Below, piece after piece: positions 11,452-20,234 of a stretch of 64,000 nucleotides of DNA. The DNA is from CAZOOK01 sp964581385. Its GTDB lineage: Bacteria; Pseudomonadota; Gammaproteobacteria; Nevskiales; Nevskiaceae. The DNA lies in the NCBI GenBank assembly GCA_964581385.1, contig CAZOOK010000017.1, positions 1-64,000 of the forward strand, read 5' to 3'. Every line of letters starts with the position of its first letter. The stretch's first letter is position 1. Below the pieces are notes generated by a model, which saw only the letters and a program-made list of their open reading frames with translations, made no database searches and had not been told where the DNA came from. The position numbers and the translations under genes were made by a program.

Positions 11452-12312
11452 TCAGCCGCCATGCAGCGTACCCGCGTTGATGATTGGCGATGCGCCGCGC
11501 TCGCCACACAGCACCACCAACAGGTTGCTGACCATTGCCGCTTTACGCTCTTCGTCGAGTTGGACAATCTGTCGATGAGATAGTTGTTCGAGCGCCATCT
11601 CGACCATGCCTACAGCCCCCTGCACAATACGCGCCCGAGCCGCAAGGATGGCCGTGGCCTGCTGCCGCTGCAGCATCGCGCCGGCGATCTCGGGTGCATA
11701 GGCGATGTGACTGATGCGTGCTTCAATGACGTTGACGCCGGCCTTGGTCAGTCGGTCCTGGACGTCGTTGGCGAGCTGGCCGGTCACCTCGTCGCTGTGC
11801 GTGCGCAAGGCAGGTCGCTTGCCTGCATTGTCATCGGCATCGTACGGATAGCGGGTCGCGAGCCCGCGCAGCGCCGCCTCGGCTTGGATGCGGATGAAAT
11901 TTTCGTAATCATCGACTTCAAACACGGCTTCCGCTGTATCGACCACCTGCCAGACGACGACCGCCGCGATTTCGAACGGGCTGCCGTGCAGATCGTTGAC
12001 CTTGAGTTTCTCGCTCTCGAAATTGCGGATACGCAAAGACACCGCCTTCGCCGAAAGGAATGGATCGGCCCAGCGCAAGCCGGCTTTGCGCACGGTACCG
12101 GTGTATTTGCCGAACAGCATCATCACCTTGGCCTGGTTGGGCTGCACCATGAACAGTCCAAACCAGCAGAACACGGCACCCGCTTCAAGGATTACCGCAG
12201 CGACCGGTGCTTGCGTGGCCACTAACAGCCACGCACCCAGCAAGTGCGAAGTCAGCAGCACCATCGCGACCGGGATGCCTGGCAGGGAAATCTGCTCTTG
12301 TTCCTGGACCAT
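11452..12312 (-). CDS. SPFH/Band 7 membrane protein (stomatin-like)
   Basis: A 286-residue protein with two hydrophobic segments near the N terminus (roughly residues 13-55) followed by an SPFH domain: VQPNQAKVMMLFGKYTGTVR, the AGLRWADPF turn, and EIAAVVVWQVVDTAEAVFEV. A helical region with LTKAGVNVIEARISHIAYAPEIAGAM follows. SPFH proteins scaffold membrane microdomains and regulate proteases. The chosen ATG (12312) follows GGAAGGA; an upstream in-frame ATG at 12342 lacks such a site. No partner protease (for example NfeD or FtsH) is adjacent, so the role is unknown. Confidence 0.85.
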   Translation of the reverse strand: MVQEQEQISLPGIPVAMVLLTSHLLGAWLLVATQAPVAAVILEAGAVFCWFGLFMVQPNQAKVMMLFGKYTGTVRKAGLRWADPFLSAKAVSLRIRNFESEKLKVNDLHGSPFEIAAVVVWQVVDTAEAVFEVDDYENFIRIQAEAALRGLATRYPYDADDNAGKRPALRTHSDEVTGQLANDVQDRLTKAGVNVIEARISHIAYAPEIAGAMLQRQQATAILAARARIVQGAVGMVEMALEQLSHRQIVQLDEERKAAMVSNLLVVLCGERGASPIINAGTLHGG

Positions 12313-12514
12313 CTTGATCCTTCCGGTGGCGTATGGAATCAAAACGATACCACGTCAATATCAAGTGCCAAGTGACTCATGCCGGCAGTTTTTGCCGCCA
12401 TGTGACCAATGGCGTGCCGAAATGACCGACACGAAACTATCGGGCGCTTGTGATGCGGCGCGCGAGACCGGACAATACGCGCCGGTCCGCGCCGGTTCCT
12501 CCGCGACGGCGATC

Positions 12515-12553
<39 letters not shown>

Positions 12554-12605
12554 GTGATGCCGGGTGCCGGGGTGTCGCTGGCGCGGGCCGCCTTTCCCGA
12601 TCCGC

Positions 12606-13445
12606 TCAGGGTCGGATATCCGCTTGTTTTTGATGCGCGCGCGCGAGCACCCACAGCCATGTCGCCAGCGCGGCGACGGCGATTGCACGGACCAGCGGGA
12701 TGCCGAGCGGGTATAGCGGCGTATAGAACAGCAGTGCAATCGCGCAACCGCAGAGAATCGTCGCGAGCAGAGCACAGCCCGCCGGTGCGATGCCCCCGTG
12801 CCAACGTTGAGCCAATGGCGCCGCAAGCAGAACCGATACGCCGCCGACCGCGGTGCCAGCAAGTACGTCCAGCGGCCAGTGAGCACCCACGGCGACGCGG
12901 CTCCAGCCGATCGCCGCCGCCAGCGCCAGCCAACACCATCTGATCACCGGCCGTGGCTCGAACCAGCCGAATACCGCTGCTGCGACAAATGCGGTCACGG
13001 TGTGCCCGGAGGGAAATCCGCGCGTCAACAAGCCAGGCCCCACCAAGTGGAAACGATTCGATGCCAGCACTGCAGCCGGGCGTGGCAGCGCGAAGGCAGC
13101 CTTCAGCCCGTTGGACAGCAGTGTGGACAACCCCGCCGCCACTATGCCCAACCGGACCGTATGCGGTCGTTTTGGCACGAAGAACAACAACGCAGTGAGC
13201 GCGACGAGGCTGTCGCCGAGATCGCTGAGGCTTTCCAGAAGAGTGTCCGGCCAACCGGCAGCAAGCGTGTTGATCGGTACGAACAGCGCGTGATATCCGA
13301 ATATTGCGCTTACTGCCGCAACAATGACGGTTGCGGACAGAACAATAATCCAGATGTCACGACGCCCGTGGGCAACGGGCTCGGTGGCGCTTTCTTCGCC
13401 CGACGGTTCCGGCGCGATGAATTGCCGCCAGCCGGCCGGCGTCAC
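12606..13445 (-). CDS. PAP2-family lipid phosphatase
   Basis: A 279-residue integral membrane phosphatase. The three PAP2 motifs are present: K115 x6 R122-P123 in KAAFALPRP, PSGH at 145-148, and S182-R183 ... H189 ... D193 in SRVAVGAHWPLD. Multiple hydrophobic segments flank them. The start is a GTG that overlaps the stop of the upstream GT39 gene (GTGA), so it is the last gene of the epimerase-to-PAP2 operon. Candidate substrates are undecaprenyl diphosphate or a lipid A phosphate; sequence alone does not decide. An upstream extension of the frame to 14507 is an antisense-like shadow of the GT39 gene. Confidence 0.85.
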   Translation of the reverse strand: MTPAGWRQFIAPEPSGEESATEPVAHGRRDIWIIVLSATVIVAAVSAIFGYHALFVPINTLAAGWPDTLLESLSDLGDSLVALTALLFFVPKRPHTVRLGIVAAGLSTLLSNGLKAAFALPRPAAVLASNRFHLVGPGLLTRGFPSGHTVTAFVAAAVFGWFEPRPVIRWCWLALAAAIGWSRVAVGAHWPLDVLAGTAVGGVSVLLAAPLAQRWHGGIAPAGCALLATILCGCAIALLFYTPLYPLGIPLVRAIAVAALATWLWVLARAHQKQADIRP

Positions 13446-15028
13446 GGATTCTTCGGTGCGACGGTGACCTGGAACAGCGCGACGCCACCTTTGCGGAATT
13501 CGGGCACGAGCACTTCGGCACCGATGTCGCGCTGCAAGTCGGGAATCCGGTCGACGCGTACGAACACGAGTTCGCCAGGCTGCGGCAGGCGGTTCGGTGT
13601 AATGGCGTCGCGATACACGCTGAAGCTCGGCAGCCAGGCGTTGTAGCTGACCACCGGCAGCCCGAGTTCTTTGGCGCGCAAGGCCGCTTCGCGAATCGCT
13701 TGCTGTTGCGCCGCCGCAAGCGTCGGCATCACCGCGAACCAAACCGCAATGGCCTGCGCCAGCGCCGCGCCGAGTAGTGCGCGCTGCGCGCTCAGACGCG
13801 GGAGAACGGCGAGGGCGAGCACTACGCAGCAAGCGGCAATGGTGATAATCCGGTACCGCAGATTCAGCGCACCGATGGCAAGATCGATGATGCCGCGTTC
13901 GAGCGGATGGCGATCCGCCGAAATCGGGATTTGTGGCAACAGCCACGGCAGCGATGCGATCAGTGCAGTGATCATCAGTGCGGGTAGCAACGTGACAATG
14001 CGAGGCGGACATTTTGCGCGCCAGCGGCCTAACAGCACGAACAGCGGTGAACAGCCGTATAGCAGATAGTGTGGAAGCTGCGTGGCTGAGAACGAGAACA
14101 CCACGAACACAATGAGAAACCACAGCATCAAAAACACATCCAGCGGTTCGCGACTGCGCGCGGCTCTGCGCAGCACCGGCAGCAACAATGCTGAGAACGG
14201 TGCAATCACCAGCCAGATCCAAGCAGCGTAATACCACGGCTGCCCACCGTGATTCTGCAAGGTGTTTTCGTAGCGGCCGACGTTGTGGTCGAGCAGGAAA
14301 TGGCGGAGGAAATCGCCATTGTCCGCGCCCAACGTCAGAAACACCCAGGGTAATACCACGCCCAGCAGCACGGTCCAGCCGACCGGATCGAGGGCGCCGC
14401 GCAGCCAGCGACCGACCTGCCGTCGCCATAGTGCGTACGGCAGACTGACCGCTACCGGTAACAGCAGCGCGATCGGACCCTTGGCGAGCAGGCCGAGTCC
14501 GATCCACAAATAAACACGCAGCAGCCGTCCGCGCGAAGGCTGTTCGAGCCAGCGGTACAGATCGAACAATGATGCCGCGATCAACGCGTTCAGCATCGCG
14601 TCGGCGGTCGCCGCGTGTCCGATGACGCCGGCCATCAGGCTCAATGCGACGCCGGCGGCAGCGATGGTCGCCGCCGGCGAGTCATCCGGAACGGTGTAAC
14701 GCGTGAATCGGAACACCGCGAGCATCCACAGCATCGCGCACAGCGATGAGGGCAGACGCAGCGACCACTCGTGAAAGCCGAACAGTTTCACGGAAGCCAC
14801 CTGCAGCCAATAAATCAGAATCGGCTTGTCGTAGCGCGGCTCACCGTTGAGTGTCGGCAAGATGTAGTTGTGGCTCGCAATCATCTCGCGCGTGGCTTCG
14901 CTGAACGCGCCCTCGTCGAGATCGAACAACGGTGTCGAACCGATGTTGCTGAAAAAGCCAATTGCCGCGGCCAGAACCAGGAATAGAACCTGCGGCGCGC
15001 GGATCATGCGGCGCGGAGAATCAGACAC
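13442..15028 (-). CDS. GT39/ArnT-like membrane glycosyltransferase
   Basis: A 528-residue polytopic glycosyltransferase of the PMT/ArnT group. The first periplasmic loop carries the hallmark DLDEGAFSEATREM (about 36-49) with the acidic pair and YDKPILIYWLQ (about 66-76), both typical of ArnT-like enzymes that use a polyprenyl-phosphate sugar to modify lipid A or other envelope acceptors. About a dozen transmembrane helices follow, then a short periplasmic C-terminal domain. The start used is GTG 15028, overlapping the GT2 gene by 8 bases; ATG 15007 is an alternative. The sugar is probably supplied by the adjacent GT2 product. No arnA, arnB or arnD homologue is in the window, so aminoarabinose is not the obvious donor. 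Confidence 0.85.
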   Translation of the reverse strand: MSDSPRRMIRAPQVLFLVLAAAIGFFSNIGSTPLFDLDEGAFSEATREMIASHNYILPTLNGEPRYDKPILIYWLQVASVKLFGFHEWSLRLPSSLCAMLWMLAVFRFTRYTVPDDSPAATIAAAGVALSLMAGVIGHAATADAMLNALIAASLFDLYRWLEQPSRGRLLRVYLWIGLGLLAKGPIALLLPVAVSLPYALWRRQVGRWLRGALDPVGWTVLLGVVLPWVFLTLGADNGDFLRHFLLDHNVGRYENTLQNHGGQPWYYAAWIWLVIAPFSALLLPVLRRAARSREPLDVFLMLWFLIVFVVFSFSATQLPHYLLYGCSPLFVLLGRWRAKCPPRIVTLLPALMITALIASLPWLLPQIPISADRHPLERGIIDLAIGALNLRYRIITIAACCVVLALAVLPRLSAQRALLGAALAQAIAVWFAVMPTLAAAQQQAIREAALRAKELGLPVVSYNAWLPSFSVYRDAITPNRLPQPGELVFVRVDRIPDLQRDIGAEVLVPEFRKGGVALFQVTVAPKNP

Positions 15029-16052
15029 GTGCTTTGGATGGAGTAATGGCGGATATTTGCCAGTCGTTGCCGGCAGCGGAAATTTCTGCCGCTGGCAGTG
15101 CGATCGGCTGCTCGCGGCTCTGATAGAAAATACGGCTGAGCATTTCGGCGATCACGCCGGTGGTCAGGAACTGCATCGAGAACATCATCAGCAGGATACC
15201 GGTCAGCAGCAAAGGCCGCTGTCCGATGTTTTCGCCGAGTACGAACTTCACGAACGCGAGCCAGGTCAGGATGCCGCCGCCGATAAAGCCGAGCGTCAGC
15301 CCGATCGAGCCGAAGAAGTGCCCGGGGCGTGCACGATAGCGCAGAAAGAAGAACGCGGTGAGCAGATCGAGCACGACACGGAAGGTGCGCGAGATGCCGT
15401 ACTTGGATTCCCCGAACTGGCGCGCCTGGTGCGAGACGGCGGTTTCATCGATGCGGCTCGGCGACGTCACCATCGCCACCCACACCGGAATCAGACGGTG
15501 CATTTCGCCGTACAGCCGCACCTGCTTGATGATGCTGGCACGGTAGACCTTGAGGCTGCAGCCGTAGTCGGTGATACGCACGCCGGTGACGCGCGCGATC
15601 AGGCGATTAGCGATTTTCGATGGCAGCTTGCGCGACATCCACGCATCCTGCCGTTGCGCGCGTTTGCCACACAGCAGGTCGAGATTGCGTGCGAGCAATT
15701 CATCGACCATGCGCGGAATGTCGGCTGGATCGTTCTGCAGGTCACCGTCAAGCGTGGCGATCAGTTCGCCGCGCGCGGCATCGATGCCGGCCTGCATCGC
15801 GGCGGTCTGGCCCAGATTGCGCGCGAAGCGCACGACACGCATATGCGCGCCGTATTTTTTCGCCTCCGTGATCAGACGCGCACCAGTTTCGTCGGGGCTG
15901 CCGTCGTCCACGCACACCAGTTCCCAGGGGCCGCCATAGCCCGCGAGTCCCTCGTGGACCCGCGCCACCATCGGTGCGACGTTGTCCTGCTCGCGATACA
16001 TCGGAATGACGATCGAGAGCGTGGGTCTGGCGGTTGATTCGGTTATGGTCAT
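15021..16052 (-). CDS. GT2 polyprenyl-phosphate glycosyltransferase (ArnC/GtrB/DPM1-like)
   Basis: A 343-residue enzyme with a GT-A domain at the N terminus (LSIVIPMYREQDN, VDDGSPDETG, LDGDLQNDP) and two C-terminal transmembrane helices (about 240-262 and 275-297). That is the layout of enzymes that transfer a sugar from a nucleotide sugar to undecaprenyl phosphate on the cytoplasmic face. The YGCSLKVYR motif is also common in this group. It sits between the UPF0104 gene (ATGA overlap) and the GT39 gene (8-base overlap). Product and sugar are unknown; the neighbouring epimerase suggests a uronic acid or an epimerised hexose. Confidence 0.88.
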   Translation of the reverse strand: MTITESTARPTLSIVIPMYREQDNVAPMVARVHEGLAGYGGPWELVCVDDGSPDETGARLITEAKKYGAHMRVVRFARNLGQTAAMQAGIDAARGELIATLDGDLQNDPADIPRMVDELLARNLDLLCGKRAQRQDAWMSRKLPSKIANRLIARVTGVRITDYGCSLKVYRASIIKQVRLYGEMHRLIPVWVAMVTSPSRIDETAVSHQARQFGESKYGISRTFRVVLDLLTAFFFLRYRARPGHFFGSIGLTLGFIGGGILTWLAFVKFVLGENIGQRPLLLTGILLMMFSMQFLTTGVIAEMLSRIFYQSREQPIALPAAEISAAGNDWQISAITPSKARV

Positions 16053-17008
16053 CTGGAAATTTTAGCAACCTTCGCGGATTCCGCTGGTAGCGATGTGCGT
16101 CCGAACAGCGCAGCAGCGCCGCCGGCGATGAGCGCAATGGTCAATACGAACAAGTGCAGATTGACGGCAGCAGCCAATAAGCCCGGCGCAGGCATTAGCG
16201 CGCCGCTCAGGCCGGCGAGGGTACCCGCTTCGTAGGTGCCGAAGCCACCGGGCGCGTGAATCGGCAACACCGTGCTGAGATCGCCACCAATGGCGCCGAG
16301 CGTGCCCGCGGCCAGCGACAGCCCGGCGAGCCGTGCCAGCAGCCATCCGAGCGCGGCGAGTTTAACTGTCCATGCTGACCAGCTCAGCAGCAGGTCGAAG
16401 CCGAGTCCGTAGTGCCGCGTGGGCAGTCCGGTAAGCAGCCGTTGCAGGATCGAAAAAAATTTTCCGTCACGGGACGAGCAAATGCGTTGCAGCGGGCGGC
16501 GCAAGGAAAACAGTGCGATCGGACCCAGCATTGCGGTGATCGCGACGACGGCAATTCCGAGGGTGACGCTCGCGGATGCCAGCCAGCCGGTGCCGATGCA
16601 AGCGAGGCCGATGGTCGCCAGCACATGCAAATCGAGTACGCGCAGCCACAGCAGGGTACCGGTCGCGTGCGCGGCGTCGATGCGGAACCAGCGGTTCATC
16701 AGGATCGGAAAACTCGCTTCACCGCTGCGCATCGGCAGTAGAAAATTGAGCACGTTGTTGAGCAGGATCAGCCGCAGGCAGGTGCCGTAGCGGCCGCGCG
16801 GAATCGCGGTTTCGGCGACGTAAATGCGTAGTGCACGCAAGCCGTAGCTGCAGAGCTGCGCGGCGGTGGCGGTGGCGAGCCAGCCCATCGGTACTTCGCG
16901 CCACGGCGTGAACAGACGCCGCCAGCCCCAGTAGTGCTCGACTACCACAGCGAAGACGGCGACGATCGCGATGTTGGCGGCGAGCAGTGCCGCCTGGCGT
17001 AGGCTCAT
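16049..17008 (-). CDS. UPF0104 / lysylphosphatidylglycerol-synthase-type membrane protein
   Basis: A 319-residue polytopic protein with about eight transmembrane segments. NNVLNFLLPMRSGEASFPIL (about 85-104) and HAPGGFGTYEAG are the conserved loops of the LPG_synthase_TM/UPF0104 family, whose members act in lipid flipping or lipid modification. There is no C-terminal soluble aminoacyl-transferase domain, so it is not a complete MprF. It lies between the epimerase and the GT2 gene; a role in flipping the lipid-linked sugar is inference from the operon. Confidence 0.8.
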   Translation of the reverse strand: MSLRQAALLAANIAIVAVFAVVVEHYWGWRRLFTPWREVPMGWLATATAAQLCSYGLRALRIYVAETAIPRGRYGTCLRLILLNNVLNFLLPMRSGEASFPILMNRWFRIDAAHATGTLLWLRVLDLHVLATIGLACIGTGWLASASVTLGIAVVAITAMLGPIALFSLRRPLQRICSSRDGKFFSILQRLLTGLPTRHYGLGFDLLLSWSAWTVKLAALGWLLARLAGLSLAAGTLGAIGGDLSTVLPIHAPGGFGTYEAGTLAGLSGALMPAPGLLAAAVNLHLFVLTIALIAGGAAALFGRTSLPAESAKVAKISR

Positions 17009-17021
17009 GGTCGGAAGATGT

Positions 17022-18005
17022 CTAGCGCACTGACTTTGTTTCCGCGCCGATTTCAGCGCGCAGCCAGGCCGCGAAGCGCTTCAGGCCTTCGTCGAAATCA
17101 GTCGCCGGCTGGTATCTGAAAATGCGTCCGGCTTTCTCGATGTTCGCCCAAGTGCGGCGCATTTCACCGGGCTGCCAGTCTTGCCAATCGATCTTTGCTT
17201 TTACGTCCAGCACCGTTTCCAGCCGGCGGATCAGATCGAGCAGGCCGATGGTGCGATGGTTGCCGAGGTTGACGACTTCATAATCGCTCGCGGTGTAGTC
17301 CATCGCCGCGCGAATGCCGGCGACGATTTCGGCCCAATAGGTGTAGTCGCGTTCGGAGCTGCCGTCGCCATAGACCGGGATCGGCTTACCGGCCAGCATC
17401 AACCGCGAAAACTTGTGGATCGCGAGGTCTGGACGCTGGCGCTCGCCGAACACGGTGAAGAAGCGCAGCCCGATGAAACGTAGTCCGAAAGTTTTGGTGT
17501 AGACGTAGCCAAGCTGTTCGCCTGCCAATTTGGTGGAAGCATACGGATTCAGCGGCAACAGGCTGAGATCGTCCTCGCGCCACGGCAGATTCGGACAGTC
17601 GCCATAAACGCTACTCGACGACGCGAACACGAACTGGCGGATGCCGTGCTCGTGCGCGAACGTCAGCAAGTTTTGCGTGCCAATCACGTTCGTCATCTGG
17701 TAGCCGAGCGGATCGATCAGCGAATTGCGCACGCCGGCTTTTGCAGCGAGATGCACGATCACACCGTAATCCGGACGCAGCGCGCTCTTCAGGGCGGTTG
17801 CGTCGCGCAAATCGATCTCGATCAGCCGGTAGTCCGAATGGAGTAGATTCGCTGCAATATTGCGACGCTTGATTGCAGCGGCGTAGTATGGATCAAAGTT
17901 ATCGAGGCAATCGACCTTCCAGCCGTCGGCCAGCAGACTATCGATCAGATGGCTGCCGATGAAGCCGGTGCCGCCGGTGACAAGAACAGAACGGTTGGGC
18001 GCCAC
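17022..18005 (-). CDS. NAD-dependent nucleotide-sugar epimerase, UDP-glucuronate 4-epimerase-like
   Basis: A 327-residue extended short-chain dehydrogenase. The Rossmann motif is GGTGFIGSHL (11-20), and the catalytic set includes the SSSSVYG region (129-135) and Tyr155/Lys159 in YASTK. HLAAKAGVRNSL and the LRFFTVFGERQRPDLA block resemble the signature of UDP-glucuronate/galacturonate 4-epimerases more than ordinary GalE (family knowledge). The start is GTG. It is the first gene of a five-gene operon and would supply the sugar used by the GT2 enzyme; UDP-glucuronate could come from the Ugd encoded about 26 kb away. UDP-glucose or UDP-GlcNAc epimerisation remains possible. Confidence 0.82.
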   Translation of the reverse strand: MAPNRSVLVTGGTGFIGSHLIDSLLADGWKVDCLDNFDPYYAAAIKRRNIAANLLHSDYRLIEIDLRDATALKSALRPDYGVIVHLAAKAGVRNSLIDPLGYQMTNVIGTQNLLTFAHEHGIRQFVFASSSSVYGDCPNLPWREDDLSLLPLNPYASTKLAGEQLGYVYTKTFGLRFIGLRFFTVFGERQRPDLAIHKFSRLMLAGKPIPVYGDGSSERDYTYWAEIVAGIRAAMDYTASDYEVVNLGNHRTIGLLDLIRRLETVLDVKAKIDWQDWQPGEMRRTWANIEKAGRIFRYQPATDFDEGLKRFAAWLRAEIGAETKSVR

Positions 18006-18280
18006 GTGCGGCGTTCCTTCGAGAGGTGGGGCGTCATTTTATCGTTATCGGAGCGTGCGGAGGTGAGGTGCTCGTGCATGCCTGCGCGAAGCATTCCCGC
18101 TACTCCTGAATCGAAAAATCGCGCGAGCAGTTATCAGCCATATCCGGCTTGTAGAGGAGGTTTTAGTGAGGAACGGAATCCTGCACCGCAGTGGATTCGG
18201 TAGCGAGCTCTCCGCGCCCAAAAACTAAAACTACGAAAAATTTACTTACCACAAGATGAGTTGCGTAAAAGGAGATCACA

Positions 18281-19405
18281 ATGAAACATCACTCAATTGC
18301 TGTATTTGCGGCGGCGCTGTTCGGCCTGCCAAGCGTTGGCTACACCGCTGGCTATACCCAGGCCAATCTTTCCGCTGACACCCCTGGAGTAGCCAAATAC
18401 ACCGATAGTTTTCTGCAGAATCCATGGGGCCTGTCGGTTCCGCCGGAAAAAAAATATAACGAGGCATTCTGGTGGGCCGCCGATAACGCTGCTGGCGTCA
18501 GTACCCTTTACGATCCGAAGGGTAATACCCGCAAGCTTGTGGTGACCGTTCCTTCCGCGGACGGAGTCTCTGCGGGCAGTCCAACCGGAACCGTCGATTT
18601 CAACGAAAACTTTGTCTTTGTGACTGAAGATGGAACAATCTCGGTGTGGTATTTGACTCAATACAGCAGCACCAATGGTGCTGCGCCACCGACTCGCGCT
18701 GAGATCGCTGCCGCGCATGCTCCCGTATCGGATGCACGCGTGACGCCGGATACCCACACCAATTGCTCTACTTCGGGATGCCATATCACCAATGCGGTCA
18801 TCAAGGTGAAGAAAGCGGGCGCGGCATACGAAGGTGTGACGGTTGCCGAGTTGAACGGCGCTGCCGCATTGTTGGTCGCCAACGTCAACAGCCCCACGCT
18901 TGAAGCCTATGACTCGAACTTCAGTCCGCTGACGCTGGCGCCTGGCGCATTCTCCGATCCGCAATTGCCACGGGGTTATACCGCGACCAACGTGCAGAGC
19001 GCCGGGGGTCTGGTCTGGGCGGTGTACGTCAACGATAGCGGTGGCAGTTATGTCGACGGCTATGGTACCGACGGCACGCTGAAAGTGCGTCTGCAGCAAG
19101 GCAACTGGCTTGATGATCCCTGGGGTGTTGCAGTGGCACCATCCAACTTTGGCACCTTCAGCAACGCGGTGCTGGTTGGCAACGTTGGCAGCGGTAAGAT
19201 CGCTGCTTTCAATGTGACCAGCGGTGCGTTCCAGGGCTATGTATCTGATTCCAAGGGGCAGGCAATCGCCAATCCCGGCTTGTGGGCAATTGCCTTCGGC
19301 ATTGGTAACAAGAGCAACGGTCCGACCAACGTGCTGTACTTCAACTCAGGCACCGAGACTCAGACGCATGGCCTGTTCGGTTCCATCAGTTACAAGCGCT
19401 GGTAG
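18281..19405 (+). CDS. Secreted TIGR03118-like beta-propeller protein
   Basis: A 374-residue protein with a Sec signal peptide (about residues 1-22, ending GYTAG) and a repetitive beta-rich body: NPWGLSVPP near the start, GTVDFNENFVFVTEDGTISVW, and later DDPWGVAVAP and NPGLWAIAFG. This is the pattern of the TIGR03118 family, secreted proteins of unknown function predicted to form a propeller. AAAGGAG lies 8 bases before ATG. One unusual point is a CSTSGCH motif (Cys162-His168), a CX4CH arrangement inside an insertion between blades; whether it binds haem is unknown. A GC-rich imperfect hairpin directly follows the stop. Confidence 0.75.
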   Translation: MKHHSIAVFAAALFGLPSVGYTAGYTQANLSADTPGVAKYTDSFLQNPWGLSVPPEKKYNEAFWWAADNAAGVSTLYDPKGNTRKLVVTVPSADGVSAGSPTGTVDFNENFVFVTEDGTISVWYLTQYSSTNGAAPPTRAEIAAAHAPVSDARVTPDTHTNCSTSGCHITNAVIKVKKAGAAYEGVTVAELNGAAALLVANVNSPTLEAYDSNFSPLTLAPGAFSDPQLPRGYTATNVQSAGGLVWAVYVNDSGGSYVDGYGTDGTLKVRLQQGNWLDDPWGVAVAPSNFGTFSNAVLVGNVGSGKIAAFNVTSGAFQGYVSDSKGQAIANPGLWAIAFGIGNKSNGPTNVLYFNSGTETQTHGLFGSISYKRW

Positions 19406-19841
19406 TTATAAGCACCTGGAGGAGGGACTTCGGTTCCTCTTCCAGCGTGCGATGTGGCGTAAATTGCTCTGACGAGTGTTGATATCTAGAGTTATCTCTA
19501 GAAAACAAGTGTATATTTTGTCGTTGTAAAAAAAATAAAAACATTTAATAATCATTAAATTAGCAATCGTTTTTAAATTAAAAAACGAAAATTGGTAAAC
19601 AAAATCGTTCCTATCGACTGCTCTTTGTGATTTTGCGAAGTTCTTGTTTATCCGCGACCGGGGCAATTGAGATCGTTTTCACATTACCGCTTAATTGCTC
19701 GGTCTGGCACTGTGAAAACGCGCAAAGCCGATAAAGCGCCGCATCGTCTAATATCAGCGGTTCGTACTGAGGGCGTAATTGAGACAAGGTCGAGGCCATT
19801 CAGGGAACCGGTTCCCGTATCCTGAGCCGATCTGCGCCATT
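19406..19841. other. AT-rich intergenic region
   Basis: This gap includes the most AT-rich stretch I noticed in the window (about 19480-19610, with poly-A and poly-T runs). Two inverted repeats are visible: one just after the TIGR03118-like gene (about 19412-19443, CTGGA.GAGG against CCTCTTCCAG) and a perfect one at 19485-19502 (TCTAGAG/CTCTAGA around TTAT) followed by AAA. Either could end transcription, but neither has a strong U-tract on the plus strand. No coding sequence is recognised. Confidence 0.4.
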
Positions 19842-20234
19842 TCAAGCCTTAACGCGATTGGCGAGCGAGTGTACCCGTGGGCACCATGCCCTGCTTTCAT
19901 CCCCGCCAGCAGCATATCGAAAATCACCCACTGAAAACCCGCTCGCAAAATCGCCGAGCAGGGCCTGCTCCGGCGCGTTGTTGGCGATCTGATGCATCAC
20001 GCGTTTGTTTTCGCTGACCTTGTCGCGGATGGTGTAGGCGTAGTTGATCAGGTCGCGGTCGGTCAGCCCGTCCGTGACGAACAGCTCGTTGAGGCGCGTG
20101 ATGATCGCCGAGAGCAACTCTTCTTCCTTGTTTCGGGGTTTGCGCGTGCCGAGGTCGCTGACGGCGTACAGGCCCTGCGCACCCTCCTTCACCATCAGTA
20201 GATCCTGCTGCTTGATCAGACTTGGTTTACTCAA
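19842..20234 (-). pseudogene. Type I restriction enzyme HsdR, C-terminal remnant
   Basis: A 130-codon frame with RNKEEELLSAIITRLNELF, TDRDLINYAYTIRDKVSENK and MHQIANNAPEQALLGDF. These blocks match the helical C-terminal domain of HsdR subunits (LS.II..LN.LF, D....Y..T..DK, Q.A.N..EQ...), by family memory. The helicase and nuclease domains and the hsdM and hsdS partners are all absent, and the last 25 codons look unrelated. It is a leftover of a restriction-modification locus whose 5' part was replaced; it overlaps the end of the next gene upstream by 8 bases. Confidence 0.6.

Noticed and set aside
12606..14507. A 633-codon frame that would join the PAP2 protein to an N-terminal extension
   Set aside because: The extension lies in an alternative frame of the GT39 gene and has an arginine-rich, shadow-like composition; the GTG at 13445 overlapping the GT39 stop is the natural start.
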